64,000 nucleotides of DNA from Legionella adelaidensis (GTDB lineage Bacteria; Pseudomonadota; Gammaproteobacteria; Legionellales; Legionellaceae), in contig NZ_LR134428.1 in assembly GCF_900637865.1 (NCBI RefSeq), positions 1-64,000 of the forward strand. The letters are read 5' to 3'. The stretch's first letter is position 1. Every line of letters starts with the position of its first letter. The notes beneath the pieces were generated by a model. It had not been told where the DNA came from. It did no database searches and was given only the letters and a program-made list of their open reading frames with translations. Positions 56,064-64,000 of the stretch are shown piece after piece. A program made the translations under genes and the position numbers.

Positions 56064-56925
56064 AGCAAAACTATTAATTATAGGTGGAGCAGAAGATAAA
56101 GGCGGAGCTCCTCCTGACTCTCTAGAGCAACAAAAAGAATTTAAACGGTATGAAATTTTAAGTGAATTACTTCCCGAGTCGAATAAAAAAATCGAAGTCA
56201 TTACTACTGGCTCTGAAATTCCAAATGAAATCAAAAAAACCTATAAAAAAGCTTTCAATGACATGGGATATAGCAATATAGGATTTATTCCTATTAAAAA
56301 GCGCTACGAAGCCCGAACGAAAGAATATTTGCAAAGAGCAGAAGACGCAGGCGCCATATTCTTTACAGGAGGTGATCAATTTAGACTCTCCACCATCTTG
56401 GGAGGAACCCCTATTGTTGAAGTAATTAAACAGCGATATCAAAAAGATGAAGACTTTATTATTGCAGGCACTAGCGCCGGTGCTATGGTGATGTCTTCTG
56501 TAATGATTATGGGCGGTGGCTCCTCGGAAGCTCTGATTTACCGTAATCTATCCACTTCAGCAGGTTTAGGAATTTTGCAATATTGTATTATTGATACGCA
56601 TTTTATTAAGCGCGGTCGATTTGCCCGTTTAGCGCATGCTATCATTATGAATCCCGAACAGTTGGGAATCGGTCTAGGCGAAGACACTGCGCTCATTATC
56701 AAAAATGGCTCTGATGCAGAATGCCGTGGTTCAGGTATGGTGGTAATTATTGACGGCAGGCATATTAACCAAACAAATATTACTGAAGTTGCGGAAGGTG
56801 AGCCTGTTTTTGTAGAAAACTTGAAAGTACACCTGCTGGTAAGAGGCTGTCAATTTTCAATTGCTAATCGTTGTTTGGCCGACCCGGCCATTCCTGACAA
56901 TCTTGGATATTCACAGGAAAAATAA
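56053..56925 (+). CDS. cphB: Cyanophycinase (peptidase family S51)
   Basis: CphB is a serine exopeptidase that cuts cyanophycin to beta-Asp-Arg dipeptides. The 290-residue protein has the catalytic serine in GTSAGAMVM (Ser141), the glycine-rich FFTGGDQFRL loop (about 103-112), and DTHFIKRGRFARL (His183 region), all typical of cyanophycinase rather than peptidase E. There is no signal peptide, so it is intracellular. The start overlaps the ligase gene and the stop is 2 bases before the isoaspartyl peptidase start, so translation is coupled. Confidence 0.92.
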   Translation: MAPKAKLLIIGGAEDKGGAPPDSLEQQKEFKRYEILSELLPESNKKIEVITTGSEIPNEIKKTYKKAFNDMGYSNIGFIPIKKRYEARTKEYLQRAEDAGAIFFTGGDQFRLSTILGGTPIVEVIKQRYQKDEDFIIAGTSAGAMVMSSVMIMGGGSSEALIYRNLSTSAGLGILQYCIIDTHFIKRGRFARLAHAIIMNPEQLGIGLGEDTALIIKNGSDAECRGSGMVVIIDGRHINQTNITEVAEGEPVFVENLKVHLLVRGCQFSIANRCLADPAIPDNLGYSQEK

Positions 56926-56927
56926 AC

Positions 56928-57839
56928 ATGAAAAAAATTGCAATTGCGGTGCACGGTGGAGCAAGTGAGGAAACAAAGTTCCTGAAAAGCCACATAAAAG
57001 AAAGCGAAGAAGGATTAGCAGAAGCTGCTGAAGCAGGCTATCGTGTTTTAAAAAATGGAGGTAGCGCTCTCGATGCAGTAGAAATAGCAGTACGTTCCCT
57101 GGAAGATAATCCTATGTTTAATGCGGGTTGTGGTTCTGCGCTAAATTGCAAAGGTGAAGTTGAAATGGACGCCTCTATCATGGATGGCAGCAATCTAGAC
57201 GCAGGAGCCGTTTCCATGGTTCGCCATGTTAAAAATCCTATTAGTCTGGCTCGTATTATTATGGAAAAAACGCATCATATCTTATTATCCGGCTATGGGG
57301 CTTTAGAATTTGCCGAAATTAATAAACTTCATTTGGAACCTGATTCTTATTTTATTACACCGCACCAATACGAAATCTTTAAAGAATTAAACGAAATTCA
57401 AACGAAAGAAGAGGTATTAGCCAACACAGGCACGGGAACAGTAGGAGCCGTCGCACTGGATATGAATGGTAATCTTGCCGCAGGCACCTCTACGGGAGGA
57501 ACGAGTAACTGTCTGGCAGGGAGAATTGGAGATAGTTGCCATATTGGAGCCGGTTGCTATGCCAATAATAATACTTGTGCAGTATCAGGTACCGGAGAGG
57601 GTGAATTTCTTATACGCGGAGTGGTGGCTCACACTATTGCCATGATGATGGAACACAATATGTCATTAAAAGAAGCTTGTCATTACGTTCTTTTTGAAAG
57701 GGATAAAATATTAGAGGGGGGGATGGGTGTCATTGCAGTAAGTAAAGATGGTGAAGTTGGAATTTCATTTAATACAGAGATTATGAAAAGAGCGTGGATG
57801 ACTACAGATAATGACTTAAGGGTAGCAATCTATAAGTAA
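56928..57839 (+). CDS. Isoaspartyl peptidase/plant-type L-asparaginase (Ntn hydrolase)
   Basis: This enzyme hydrolyses beta-aspartyl dipeptides, the products of cyanophycinase, to free amino acids. It is made as a precursor that cuts itself before a threonine. The 303-residue protein has AVHGGAS at the start, NPMFNAGCGSALN and the self-cleavage site TGTG/TVGAVALD with Thr171 as the predicted nucleophile, followed by GTSTGGTSNCLAGRIGD. It is the third gene of the cyanophycin-type operon; the next gene starts 91 bases on after a possible promoter. Confidence 0.93.
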   Translation: MKKIAIAVHGGASEETKFLKSHIKESEEGLAEAAEAGYRVLKNGGSALDAVEIAVRSLEDNPMFNAGCGSALNCKGEVEMDASIMDGSNLDAGAVSMVRHVKNPISLARIIMEKTHHILLSGYGALEFAEINKLHLEPDSYFITPHQYEIFKELNEIQTKEEVLANTGTGTVGAVALDMNGNLAAGTSTGGTSNCLAGRIGDSCHIGAGCYANNNTCAVSGTGEGEFLIRGVVAHTIAMMMEHNMSLKEACHYVLFERDKILEGGMGVIAVSKDGEVGISFNTEIMKRAWMTTDNDLRVAIYK

Positions 57840-57878
57840 GTCCTGATAGAGAGCAAGCCACCACAAACTGTTCAAAAA

Positions 57879-57908
57879 TTAACATTTTAAATGTATCTTG
57901 GGTATAAT
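57879..57908 (+). promoter_or_regulatory. Possible promoter of the second RND operon
   Basis: TTAACA (57879-57884) and TATAAT (57903-57908) are 18 bases apart, 22 bases before the adaptor start. It implies the pump can be expressed apart from the cyanophycin-type genes. Confidence 0.5.
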
Positions 57909-57930
57909 ATCGGTTTCCTTTGGACTTCTT

Positions 57931-58995
57931 ATGTACTTCGTAAAGTTATTTCTACATAAATTACGCAAAAATAAAGTTAAAAGTATTTTTTTAACCCTGG
58001 CGCTTGGAATGTCAAGTTACGGAATTAACGCTTATTTCTTTGCCCTGCCTCCACCTGAACCAGAACGTAAAATAGTAGAAACTAAAACGATTTCCCCCCA
58101 GCTATTTGAATATAGTGTGAAATTACTAGGTACCGTCCACCCTAAACATGCCACCATCCTCTTTGCAAAGACTACTGGTATGCTGGATATTCTAATTCCC
58201 AGCGGCAAATCGATAAAGAAAGGAACATTGATTGCTAAAATTGTTGATCCCAATCAAGAGGATACGGTGGTCCTTACCCAAAATAGTGAAACACTATTAA
58301 AGTCTCAATTGAAGCGTTTAGCTCCTTTACATAAGAAAGGTTTTATCAGTGCTAACGATTTAGAGGAAAGAAAACAAGCCTGGTTATCTGCCAAAAAAGA
58401 ATTGTCTCGCACTAAAATTGAATTAGATAACTTTCGATTTTATGCCCCTTTTGATGCAAAAATTGGAATTTATAAAAAAAGAGAAGGTACACAAATTAAT
58501 AGTGGTGAGCCGTTAGTTACCCTTTATGACCCCCAAAATTTAGTTGTGGATTTTCATATTCCGTGTACTAACTTACCTAAAATCCAAACGGGCCAGCAGG
58601 TACGCGTTTTAAATAAAATCTACTCTTTAACAAATTTTCAAGCAATGTTGGATGAGGAGACACATATGTGTCCTGCTGAAGTAGAAATAGAATGCCAGGA
58701 TTGCTTGATTGGTGACACTATACCTTTAGAGCTTGTGATCACTTCCAAACCAAATAGTATAGTTATTCCTTTTGAAGCCGTATTTTATAAAAACTCTACT
58801 CCATATGTTTATACCGTAGAAAATCAAAAGGTAATTTTAACCAGTATTAAGATAGGGATTCAGAATAAAAACCAAGTAGAAATTCTAGAAGGTTTGGCGC
58901 CAGGCCAACAAATTGTTATCAGAGGCCACGAGCGACTTTTTCCTGAGATGATAGTAAGTACTATCCCGATCGGTGAGTCTAACAATTTAGGTTGA
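57931..58995 (+). CDS. RND efflux periplasmic adaptor, second system
   Basis: A membrane fusion protein of 354 residues from ATG 57931 (an upstream TTG at 57898 is less likely). It has an N-terminal anchor (KSIFLTLALGMSSYGINAYFF), a first lipoyl half (GTVHPKHATILFAKTTGMLDIL), a short helical hairpin (about 120-165), a second lipoyl half (FYAPFDAKIGIYKKREGTQI) and a beta-barrel. The hairpin is shorter than in AcrA. A CPAEVEIECQDC segment with three cysteines is unusual. It stops 2 bases before the permease start. Confidence 0.9.
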   Translation: MYFVKLFLHKLRKNKVKSIFLTLALGMSSYGINAYFFALPPPEPERKIVETKTISPQLFEYSVKLLGTVHPKHATILFAKTTGMLDILIPSGKSIKKGTLIAKIVDPNQEDTVVLTQNSETLLKSQLKRLAPLHKKGFISANDLEERKQAWLSAKKELSRTKIELDNFRFYAPFDAKIGIYKKREGTQINSGEPLVTLYDPQNLVVDFHIPCTNLPKIQTGQQVRVLNKIYSLTNFQAMLDEETHMCPAEVEIECQDCLIGDTIPLELVITSKPNSIVIPFEAVFYKNSTPYVYTVENQKVILTSIKIGIQNKNQVEILEGLAPGQQIVIRGHERLFPEMIVSTIPIGESNNLG

Positions 58996-58997
58996 AA

Positions 58998-61900
58998 ATG
59001 AAATTCGCTGATTATTTTTTAAAAAACCCCGTTTCCGCAATTGTTCTAAACAGTCTTTTAGTCATTTTAGGAATGCTTTGTTTGTTCCAGTTGCCGCTTT
59101 GCGAATATCCTGACGTGAGCCTGCCCGTTATTAACGTCAGTACATATTACCCCAATGCTAGCGCGCCTTTGGTAGAGTCTTCTGTAACAAATGTATTAGA
59201 AGAACATTTGGCAGGGATTGAAGGATTAGAAACAATCACTTCACGGTCCAACGCCGGATCATCACAGATCACGCTAAACTTTTTACCCGTTACATCAATG
59301 GATAAGGCATTTAACGCGGTCCAAGAAGCTGTTAGCAATTCAAAGGGATTATTACCACCGGAGGTAAAAATCCCTTTTATTGAAAAGCAGAAAAAAAATA
59401 CAGGGCTTCCCTTCATTGCAATAGCGGTAGAGTCTAACAAAGAGAGTTTTGGAGAATTAACTCATTTCACTACACTTAATTTAAAAAACCAATTTAGAAG
59501 CATTCCAGGCGTTTCTTCTGTAGAGGTCTGGGGGCAACCCCTCTCCTATCAAATTACACTTTCTCCAGAAAAACTTTACAATTATGGGATTAATACTTCT
59601 AATATTTTTGAGGCTTTAATTAGCAGTAAAATAGCATTACCGGCAGGCAGCTATCAAAATAAAATTCCCGTTACCCTGCAAACCGAACTAAAGACATTGG
59701 AAGATTATGAAGACTTACGCATTAGCACGAGGGGAAATAGTTCTGTTCCTTTAAAGGCTATCGCTAAAATTACTTTAGAAAATGATCAAAGCACTTCGCG
59801 TACAAGGGTAAATGGGAACCCAGGGGTGGTAATTAGCATTAATAAAGCAAATGATGCCAATCCTTTGGAAGTATCACGAGAAGTAACGAAAATGCTACAA
59901 CAACTTCAAGAGTCTTTGCCTTCTTCTATAAAAGCGCAAATCATTCTTGATCAAAGTGAATTTATTCAATCCTCTTTAAAAAATATTAAAAAGGCCATTA
60001 GTGAAGCTATTTTCCTGGTTGTGCTTATTGTTTTCTTATTTTTGAGAAATTTTCGTGCCACCTTAATTCCCATTATTACCATCCCTATTTCATTATTAGG
60101 TGCACTGCTATTTTTGCGCCTTTTTCATTACTCGCTCAATCTTATGACTTTGTTAGCAATGATTTTAGCGATTGGCCTCGTGGTCGATGATGCTATCGTA
60201 GTTTTAGAAAATATTTGGCGGCATATCGAAGAAGGAATAGCTCCAATAAAGGCAGCTTATAAAGGGGTAAAAGAAATTGGCTTTGCCATTATCTCCATGA
60301 CCGTAACACTTGCCAGTGTCTATCTACCCATTGTTTTTATTAACGGAGTTTTAGGGCAAATATTTATTGAATTTGCTGTGGCCCTTGCTGGAAGTGTATT
60401 GATTTCAGGCTTAGTAGCTTTAACACTTTCTCCTTTAATGTGCGCAAAGCTATTACAGATGAAAGAAAATACCATTTGGCCTCAATTTGATAATAAATTT
60501 GCAGTTTTAACCACAAAATACGTCTCTTCTTTAGAAAAAATAGCTGGGAGAAAGAAAATTGTCTTAAGTGTTTTATTTCTCTCTAGCTTCTTATCCTATG
60601 AACTCTACTCACTAATTCCGCAAGAATCTGCGCCGAAGGAGGATCGAGGTTTAATGGGTCTTTATCTACCTTCTCTTTCCGGAGAAAAACTCGATGATTT
60701 AGATAAAAAAATAAATGCTATGGAAGATAAATTGCATTCCATACCTGAAATTCAAAACAGGCTTACTTTTATAGGCGACTGGGGCGGCACAACCATTATG
60801 CCACTTAAACCGCACTCTCAAAGGCATAGATCAACCAGCCAGGTAGTAGAAGATACAAGGCCTAAACTGGCGCAATTACCTTCCGTAGACCCACAGCTAT
60901 GGAGCTGGGATTTTGGGTTACCGGGTACTGACGCTCTCAATAATCAATCTGAGTTAAGCCTGAATATAACAACTACTGAAGATTTCTCCAGGCTTTTGGA
61001 GCATACGAATACCTTGAAAATGAAGCTGGAAGAAAGTGGGAAATATACCTATGTTGAGCATGAATTACGATTAGACAATATTGGATACACCATTCAAATT
61101 GACCAAGATCAACTAGCCAAACTAGGTCTTACAACTACCCAAGTGGCAAAAACAATTGAAGTCTTTTTTAGTGGGGATAAAAGTCAAACATTTGAAAAAG
61201 ATGGGATTAATTACAATATTAATGTAAAAGGAAATGTGAATCCTTGGAGTGTCGATGAGTTGTATGTGTTTACTCCACAAGGCAAACCCGTTTCTTTAGG
61301 TGCAATTTGCAAAATGATCCCCGAAACGATGCCTGAGGCGTTAACTCATTATCAACAACAGCATTCCACCACTTTGCATGTTCAACCAAAAGCTGGAACA
61401 TTAGCATCTGCTTCTGTAGATTTATTCCATATTGCAAAATCTATATTACCTCCCTATTACAAACTAAGCTGGAATGGAAGCGTTAAATCATTTCAGGAAT
61501 CACAACATACTATGCAATTATTAATTCTTTTATCGCTTATTTTTATTTATGCGGCCTTATCCATTCAATTTAGCTCCTTTTTAGACCCTCTTATTATCCT
61601 AATAACCGTTCCCTTAGCTAGCACCGGTGCATTATTGCTTTTGTACGTCTTTGGACAAACATTAAACATATATTCCCAAATTGGATTAGTAACTTTAATT
61701 GGTCTTATCAGTAAACATGGCATCCTATTAGTGGAATTTGCCAATCAACAGATACAATCCGGAGTTTCTCTAAAAAAAGCTATCTTGGCTGCGGCAAAAA
61801 TCAGATTAAGACCTATATTAATGACCACAGGCGCTATGGTTTTTGGTGCTCTTCCCCTCGCTTTGTCCCATGACGCAGGTTACGAAGGCAGACGAGCGAT

Positions 61901-62030
61901 CGGCATGGTACTCATTGGTGGGCTTTGTTGGGGTACGTTATTCACCTTATATATACTACCTGGCGTTTATCTGATGATAACTTCATTGAAAAAAAACAGG
62001 AGCTGGGCTCGAAGTGAACTAGAAGTGTAA
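58998..62030 (+). CDS. RND efflux permease, second system
   Basis: A 1010-residue inner-membrane antiporter of the HAE1 type, starting MKFADYFLKNPVSAIVLNSL at ATG 58998. It has the proton-relay motif AIGLVVDDAIVVLENIWRHIEEG, GLISKHGILLVEFANQ, and RLRPILMTTGAMVFGALPLAL. It is only moderately similar by eye to the first pump of this window (13709-16771), so it is a separate paralogue, not a recent copy. No outer-membrane channel gene follows. Its position after the cyanophycin-type genes may be chance, or it may export a product of theirs. Confidence 0.94.
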   Translation: MKFADYFLKNPVSAIVLNSLLVILGMLCLFQLPLCEYPDVSLPVINVSTYYPNASAPLVESSVTNVLEEHLAGIEGLETITSRSNAGSSQITLNFLPVTSMDKAFNAVQEAVSNSKGLLPPEVKIPFIEKQKKNTGLPFIAIAVESNKESFGELTHFTTLNLKNQFRSIPGVSSVEVWGQPLSYQITLSPEKLYNYGINTSNIFEALISSKIALPAGSYQNKIPVTLQTELKTLEDYEDLRISTRGNSSVPLKAIAKITLENDQSTSRTRVNGNPGVVISINKANDANPLEVSREVTKMLQQLQESLPSSIKAQIILDQSEFIQSSLKNIKKAISEAIFLVVLIVFLFLRNFRATLIPIITIPISLLGALLFLRLFHYSLNLMTLLAMILAIGLVVDDAIVVLENIWRHIEEGIAPIKAAYKGVKEIGFAIISMTVTLASVYLPIVFINGVLGQIFIEFAVALAGSVLISGLVALTLSPLMCAKLLQMKENTIWPQFDNKFAVLTTKYVSSLEKIAGRKKIVLSVLFLSSFLSYELYSLIPQESAPKEDRGLMGLYLPSLSGEKLDDLDKKINAMEDKLHSIPEIQNRLTFIGDWGGTTIMPLKPHSQRHRSTSQVVEDTRPKLAQLPSVDPQLWSWDFGLPGTDALNNQSELSLNITTTEDFSRLLEHTNTLKMKLEESGKYTYVEHELRLDNIGYTIQIDQDQLAKLGLTTTQVAKTIEVFFSGDKSQTFEKDGINYNINVKGNVNPWSVDELYVFTPQGKPVSLGAICKMIPETMPEALTHYQQQHSTTLHVQPKAGTLASASVDLFHIAKSILPPYYKLSWNGSVKSFQESQHTMQLLILLSLIFIYAALSIQFSSFLDPLIILITVPLASTGALLLLYVFGQTLNIYSQIGLVTLIGLISKHGILLVEFANQQIQSGVSLKKAILAAAKIRLRPILMTTGAMVFGALPLALSHDAGYEGRRAIGMVLIGGLCWGTLFTLYILPGVYLMITSLKKNRSWARSELEV

Positions 62031-62072
62031 CGTAGCGCAATCAAGGGAGGGATCTGTAGTCATGGTATAAAT

Positions 62073-62099
62073 CCTTGATTACATTTCACTACATCAAGG
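62073..62099. repeat. 27-base palindromic repeat, copy 2
   Basis: CCTTGATTACATTTCACTAC followed by ATCAAGG, differing at two positions from 16893-16919. A further ATCAAGG stands nearby at 62040-62046 and could pair with the left arm. Confidence 0.7.
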
Positions 62100-62116
62100 A
62101 TACGATTCTACTGTTT

Positions 62117-62539
62117 CTATTTTTTAATAACCGAGGCGGTCATTCTGGAAACACACGTTTGTTTCCCTAATTCATTAAAGATATCAATATGCCAAACATG
62201 TGTGGTACGGCCAATATGAATGGGCTTGGTGATTGCTGTTATGATTCCCTCTCTCGCTGAGCGTATATGATTAGCATTTATTTCTAAGCCCACGCAATAA
62301 AACTGATTTCGATCGACTACAGCATTAGCGGCTGTACTAGCTACAGTTTCTGCTAATACCACATTCGCTCCCCCATGGAGTATACCAATAGGCTGCTTGG
62401 TTCTTTCGTCAACCGGCATAGTTGCAACTAGAAAATCATTGCCCACTTCAGTAAAAACTATCCCTAGAAATTCTGCCATGGTATTTTTACCACGGTTGTT
62501 TAAATCTTCCACTGTTATTTGTTGAAACCAAATGGCCAT
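62117..62539 (-). CDS. Hotdog-fold thioesterase (PaaI/YbdB/MenI-like)
   Basis: A 140-residue acyl-CoA thioesterase-like protein. It contains FLGIVFTEVGNDFLVATMPVDERTKQP (strand pattern), the catalytic loop GILHGGANVVLAETVASTAA with HGG and Glu, and the end GRTHVWHIDIFNELGKQTCVSRMTASV. This HGG...Glu arrangement belongs to the YbdB/MenI group that hydrolyses aromatic or hydroxynaphthoyl CoA esters; the exact substrate is open. The start is taken at ATG 62539. It is monocistronic between two plus-strand genes. Confidence 0.9.
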   Translation of the reverse strand: MAIWFQQITVEDLNNRGKNTMAEFLGIVFTEVGNDFLVATMPVDERTKQPIGILHGGANVVLAETVASTAANAVVDRNQFYCVGLEINANHIRSAREGIITAITKPIHIGRTTHVWHIDIFNELGKQTCVSRMTASVIKK

Positions 62540-62685
62540 ATATTTCTCAAGCACTTATCAAACAATTATTCTAAAAAAAATAAATAAAAAAAACGAATAT
62601 ATTTTCTTGATACGAATGAAATTTTTATCCTAGCAGGCTCAATGCACACAATGGCGGCATTAAAAAAACATAGTGCCGATTTATT

Positions 62686-62715
62686 TTGCAATTAAGGGTA
62701 TGGCTATTGTAGAAT
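62686..62715 (+). promoter_or_regulatory. Possible promoter of the deaminase-like gene
   Basis: TTGCAA (62686-62691) and TAGAAT (62710-62715) with an 18-base spacer, 25 bases before the start codon at 62741. Confidence 0.45.
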
Positions 62716-62740
62716 TGCGCCGCATTAACAGGATGAAACC

Positions 62741-64000
62741 ATGCCGCATTCAATCGAAAAACATGAAACTTGGCCGCGAATTTTTACTCATTTAAACGGG
62801 ATGCTAAAAAAACAATGTTTCGCATCCTTACCGAGCCATATTGAAATTACTCCCTCTATGCGCCAAGAGCTATTATGTCTTTGCGAACAAGCAATTGTCA
62901 TAAATGCAACAGGTCACTCCTTTTATACGGTAGCTTACGCTACGCTTTTTCATGAAATTGAAAGATTAACCAAGGAAAACGAGTCACACAAAATAAAACT
63001 TCCTGCGAGCAGCTTAAAAAGCGCGCTGGGACGAACGCTGGATCTGCCCGGAGCAATGGAGGAGCTTGAAACATTAGCTGAGAAAGTTATTGGTAAAGTT
63101 TTAAACATAGCTGACCCCAGGCCAGCTGATGATGAACTTTATTTTAAATCGCAAGTTGACTTGGATATTTTAGAAGACCAAATCAGAACATGGGTTCAAT
63201 ATGAATATCCCCGCGAGCAGGTTGATGAGCGGTTTTCTCTCTGTAGCAATCGCAAACAACGCCGTATGGATAGCTGCGCTCGTTTGCTCTCCCTATCACC
63301 TATAATATCTGTGTGTACCGCAATAACTATTGATAGTTCTTGCTCACCCCCTCGACTCATTATTGCTGCAAATGTGGGTAATGCTAACCACAGCATGCAA
63401 ATCCTCTACCACTTAAAAGAAAAAATTGCAGCTATACGCAAATTTTTAATTGCGTTAAAAAATGAAAATAAAGAGTTAGTGTTACCTCATTTAGAAAGTC
63501 AATGCACTTTATTAATTTCGGAACTTGAAAAACATTCTAGCAATGGACTTCCGGCGGACATCCTTCTCCAGGCTGCTATAAAATTAGCGCATGCTCTTTG
63601 CTTTGAAAGTGAAACATTTACGGAAGAAGAGAAGTCTGCTTTTTTTAACGAAAACGCCGAAATTGTCTTTCTTTTTTCACAAATGGAAAAAGAAAAATTA
63701 AAGTTAGTAGCTCATTCGGAAGCAAGAGGGTGTTCATCGTCACACGTATTTGAATTACCCCACTTAAAAAAAGGAAATATTAAACATTTACATGCTGAGC
63801 AATTGATTGGTTATTTTCTATTTAAAATTATTAGAATTCCTACTGAAACCCCACTTAATCTTGGTATTTCCAAGCTCTGTTGCTTTGAATGCTTTAGTGC
63901 ATTAAAAACTTTTACTGGCGTAATGGTTAGAGGGCACCATGGGCAAACTTACGAAGGGGTATTTAATCTATTTACTGGAGAAACGTCACCTGTATCGAGT
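62741..64000 (+). CDS. Putative zinc-dependent deaminase (OTT_1508-like), 3' end outside window
   Basis: An uninterrupted frame from ATG 62741 (AGGA 8 bases upstream) to the window edge, 420 codons. The first 340 residues are helical with no domain I recognise. Near the end it has the signature of the cytidine-deaminase fold: His-Ala-Glu at 351-353 (IKHLHAEQLIGYFLF) and, after LNLGISKL, Cys381-x-x-Cys384 (CCFEC). The HAE ... ISKxCCxxC spacing and the following GHHGQTYEGVF fit, from memory, the OTT_1508-like deaminase family of intracellular bacteria and fungi. It is a likely effector or toxin-type enzyme acting on a nucleotide or nucleic acid; the substrate is unknown. Confidence 0.7.
   Translation, partial: MPHSIEKHETWPRIFTHLNGMLKKQCFASLPSHIEITPSMRQELLCLCEQAIVINATGHSFYTVAYATLFHEIERLTKENESHKIKLPASSLKSALGRTLDLPGAMEELETLAEKVIGKVLNIADPRPADDELYFKSQVDLDILEDQIRTWVQYEYPREQVDERFSLCSNRKQRRMDSCARLLSLSPIISVCTAITIDSSCSPPRLIIAANVGNANHSMQILYHLKEKIAAIRKFLIALKNENKELVLPHLESQCTLLISELEKHSSNGLPADILLQAAIKLAHALCFESETFTEEEKSAFFNENAEIVFLFSQMEKEKLKLVAHSEARGCSSSHVFELPHLKKGNIKHLHAEQLIGYFLFKIIRIPTETPLNLGISKLCCFECFSALKTFTGVMVRGHHGQTYEGVFNLFTGETSPVSS

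Noticed and set aside
58992-58997. TTG at 58992 as start of the second RND permease
   Set aside because: The ATG at 58998 gives the typical MKFADYF beginning.
13709-62030. Recent duplication of the RND operon
   Set aside because: The two permeases share only the family motifs by eye; adaptor lengths also differ, so the duplication, if any, is old.
63196-63396. Minus-strand 66-codon frame near the window end
   Set aside because: It is antisense to the long open frame of the deaminase-like gene.
1-64000. CRISPR array, tRNA or rRNA genes, insertion sequences, prophage
   Set aside because: I saw no regularly spaced direct repeats, cloverleaf-like segments, transposase or phage genes; the short palindromes are dispersed and irregular.

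Overview
The window is a chromosomal segment of an AT-rich gammaproteobacterium. The conserved housekeeping genes (rimO, glnE, glyA-nrdR-nusB-thiL-pgpA, valS, miaE, dusA, hemF, pyrE, mutY, maf, cstA) point to that class. Several very large or idiosyncratic proteins point to the Legionellales, most likely Legionella or a close relative: a 1552-residue ankyrin protein, a 1952-residue helicase-like protein, coiled-coil proteins, and a broken member of a protein family I associate with Legionella. This placement is inference from gene content and composition; no rRNA gene is present. I saw no tRNA gene, insertion sequence, prophage or CRISPR array.

Layout. 1-5.6 kb: the 3' end of dsbD, then rimO, glnE and an amino-acid-binding protein. 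5.6-11.1 kb: a mostly minus-strand block with a PerM-type permease and the cell-maintenance operon glyA-nrdR-nusB-thiL-pgpA. 11-12.2 kb: small envelope proteins, including a His-Gly-His repeat lipoprotein. 12.4-16.8 kb: a first RND pump (adaptor plus permease). 17-20.1 kb: valS and a small secreted protein. 20.2-23.2 kb: accessory genes, namely a multi-pass membrane protein and a frameshifted effector-family gene. 23.3-25.1 kb: two tRNA-modification genes. 25.2-31.1 kb: the giant helicase-domain protein. 31.1-35.2 kb: hemF, an LplT-like transporter, an SDR enzyme, a cold-shock protein and pyrE. 35.2-39.2 kb: a coiled-coil protein, a DegS/DegQ-like protease and two unknown genes. 39.5-49.2 kb: asmA-like, mutY, a Ca/Na exchanger, maf, a sphingomyelinase-like phosphoesterase, an unknown protein and cstA. 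49.4-54.0 kb: the ankyrin giant. 54.2-62.0 kb: a cyanophycin-type cluster followed by a second RND pump. 62.1 kb to the end: a hotdog thioesterase and the 5' part of a gene with a deaminase-type zinc signature.

The most unusual locus is 54.2-57.8 kb. It encodes a cyanophycin-synthetase-like protein, a cyanophycinase and an isoaspartyl peptidase, translated almost without gaps. The synthetase keeps the CphA N-terminal domain and a complete Mur-ligase half, but nearly all of the ATP-grasp domain, which normally extends the aspartate backbone, is missing in frame. The cluster therefore looks like a machine that makes and breaks aspartyl isopeptide bonds without making ordinary cyanophycin.

Short palindromic repeats of several classes sit between genes. 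One 27-base element occurs downstream of both RND permease genes.
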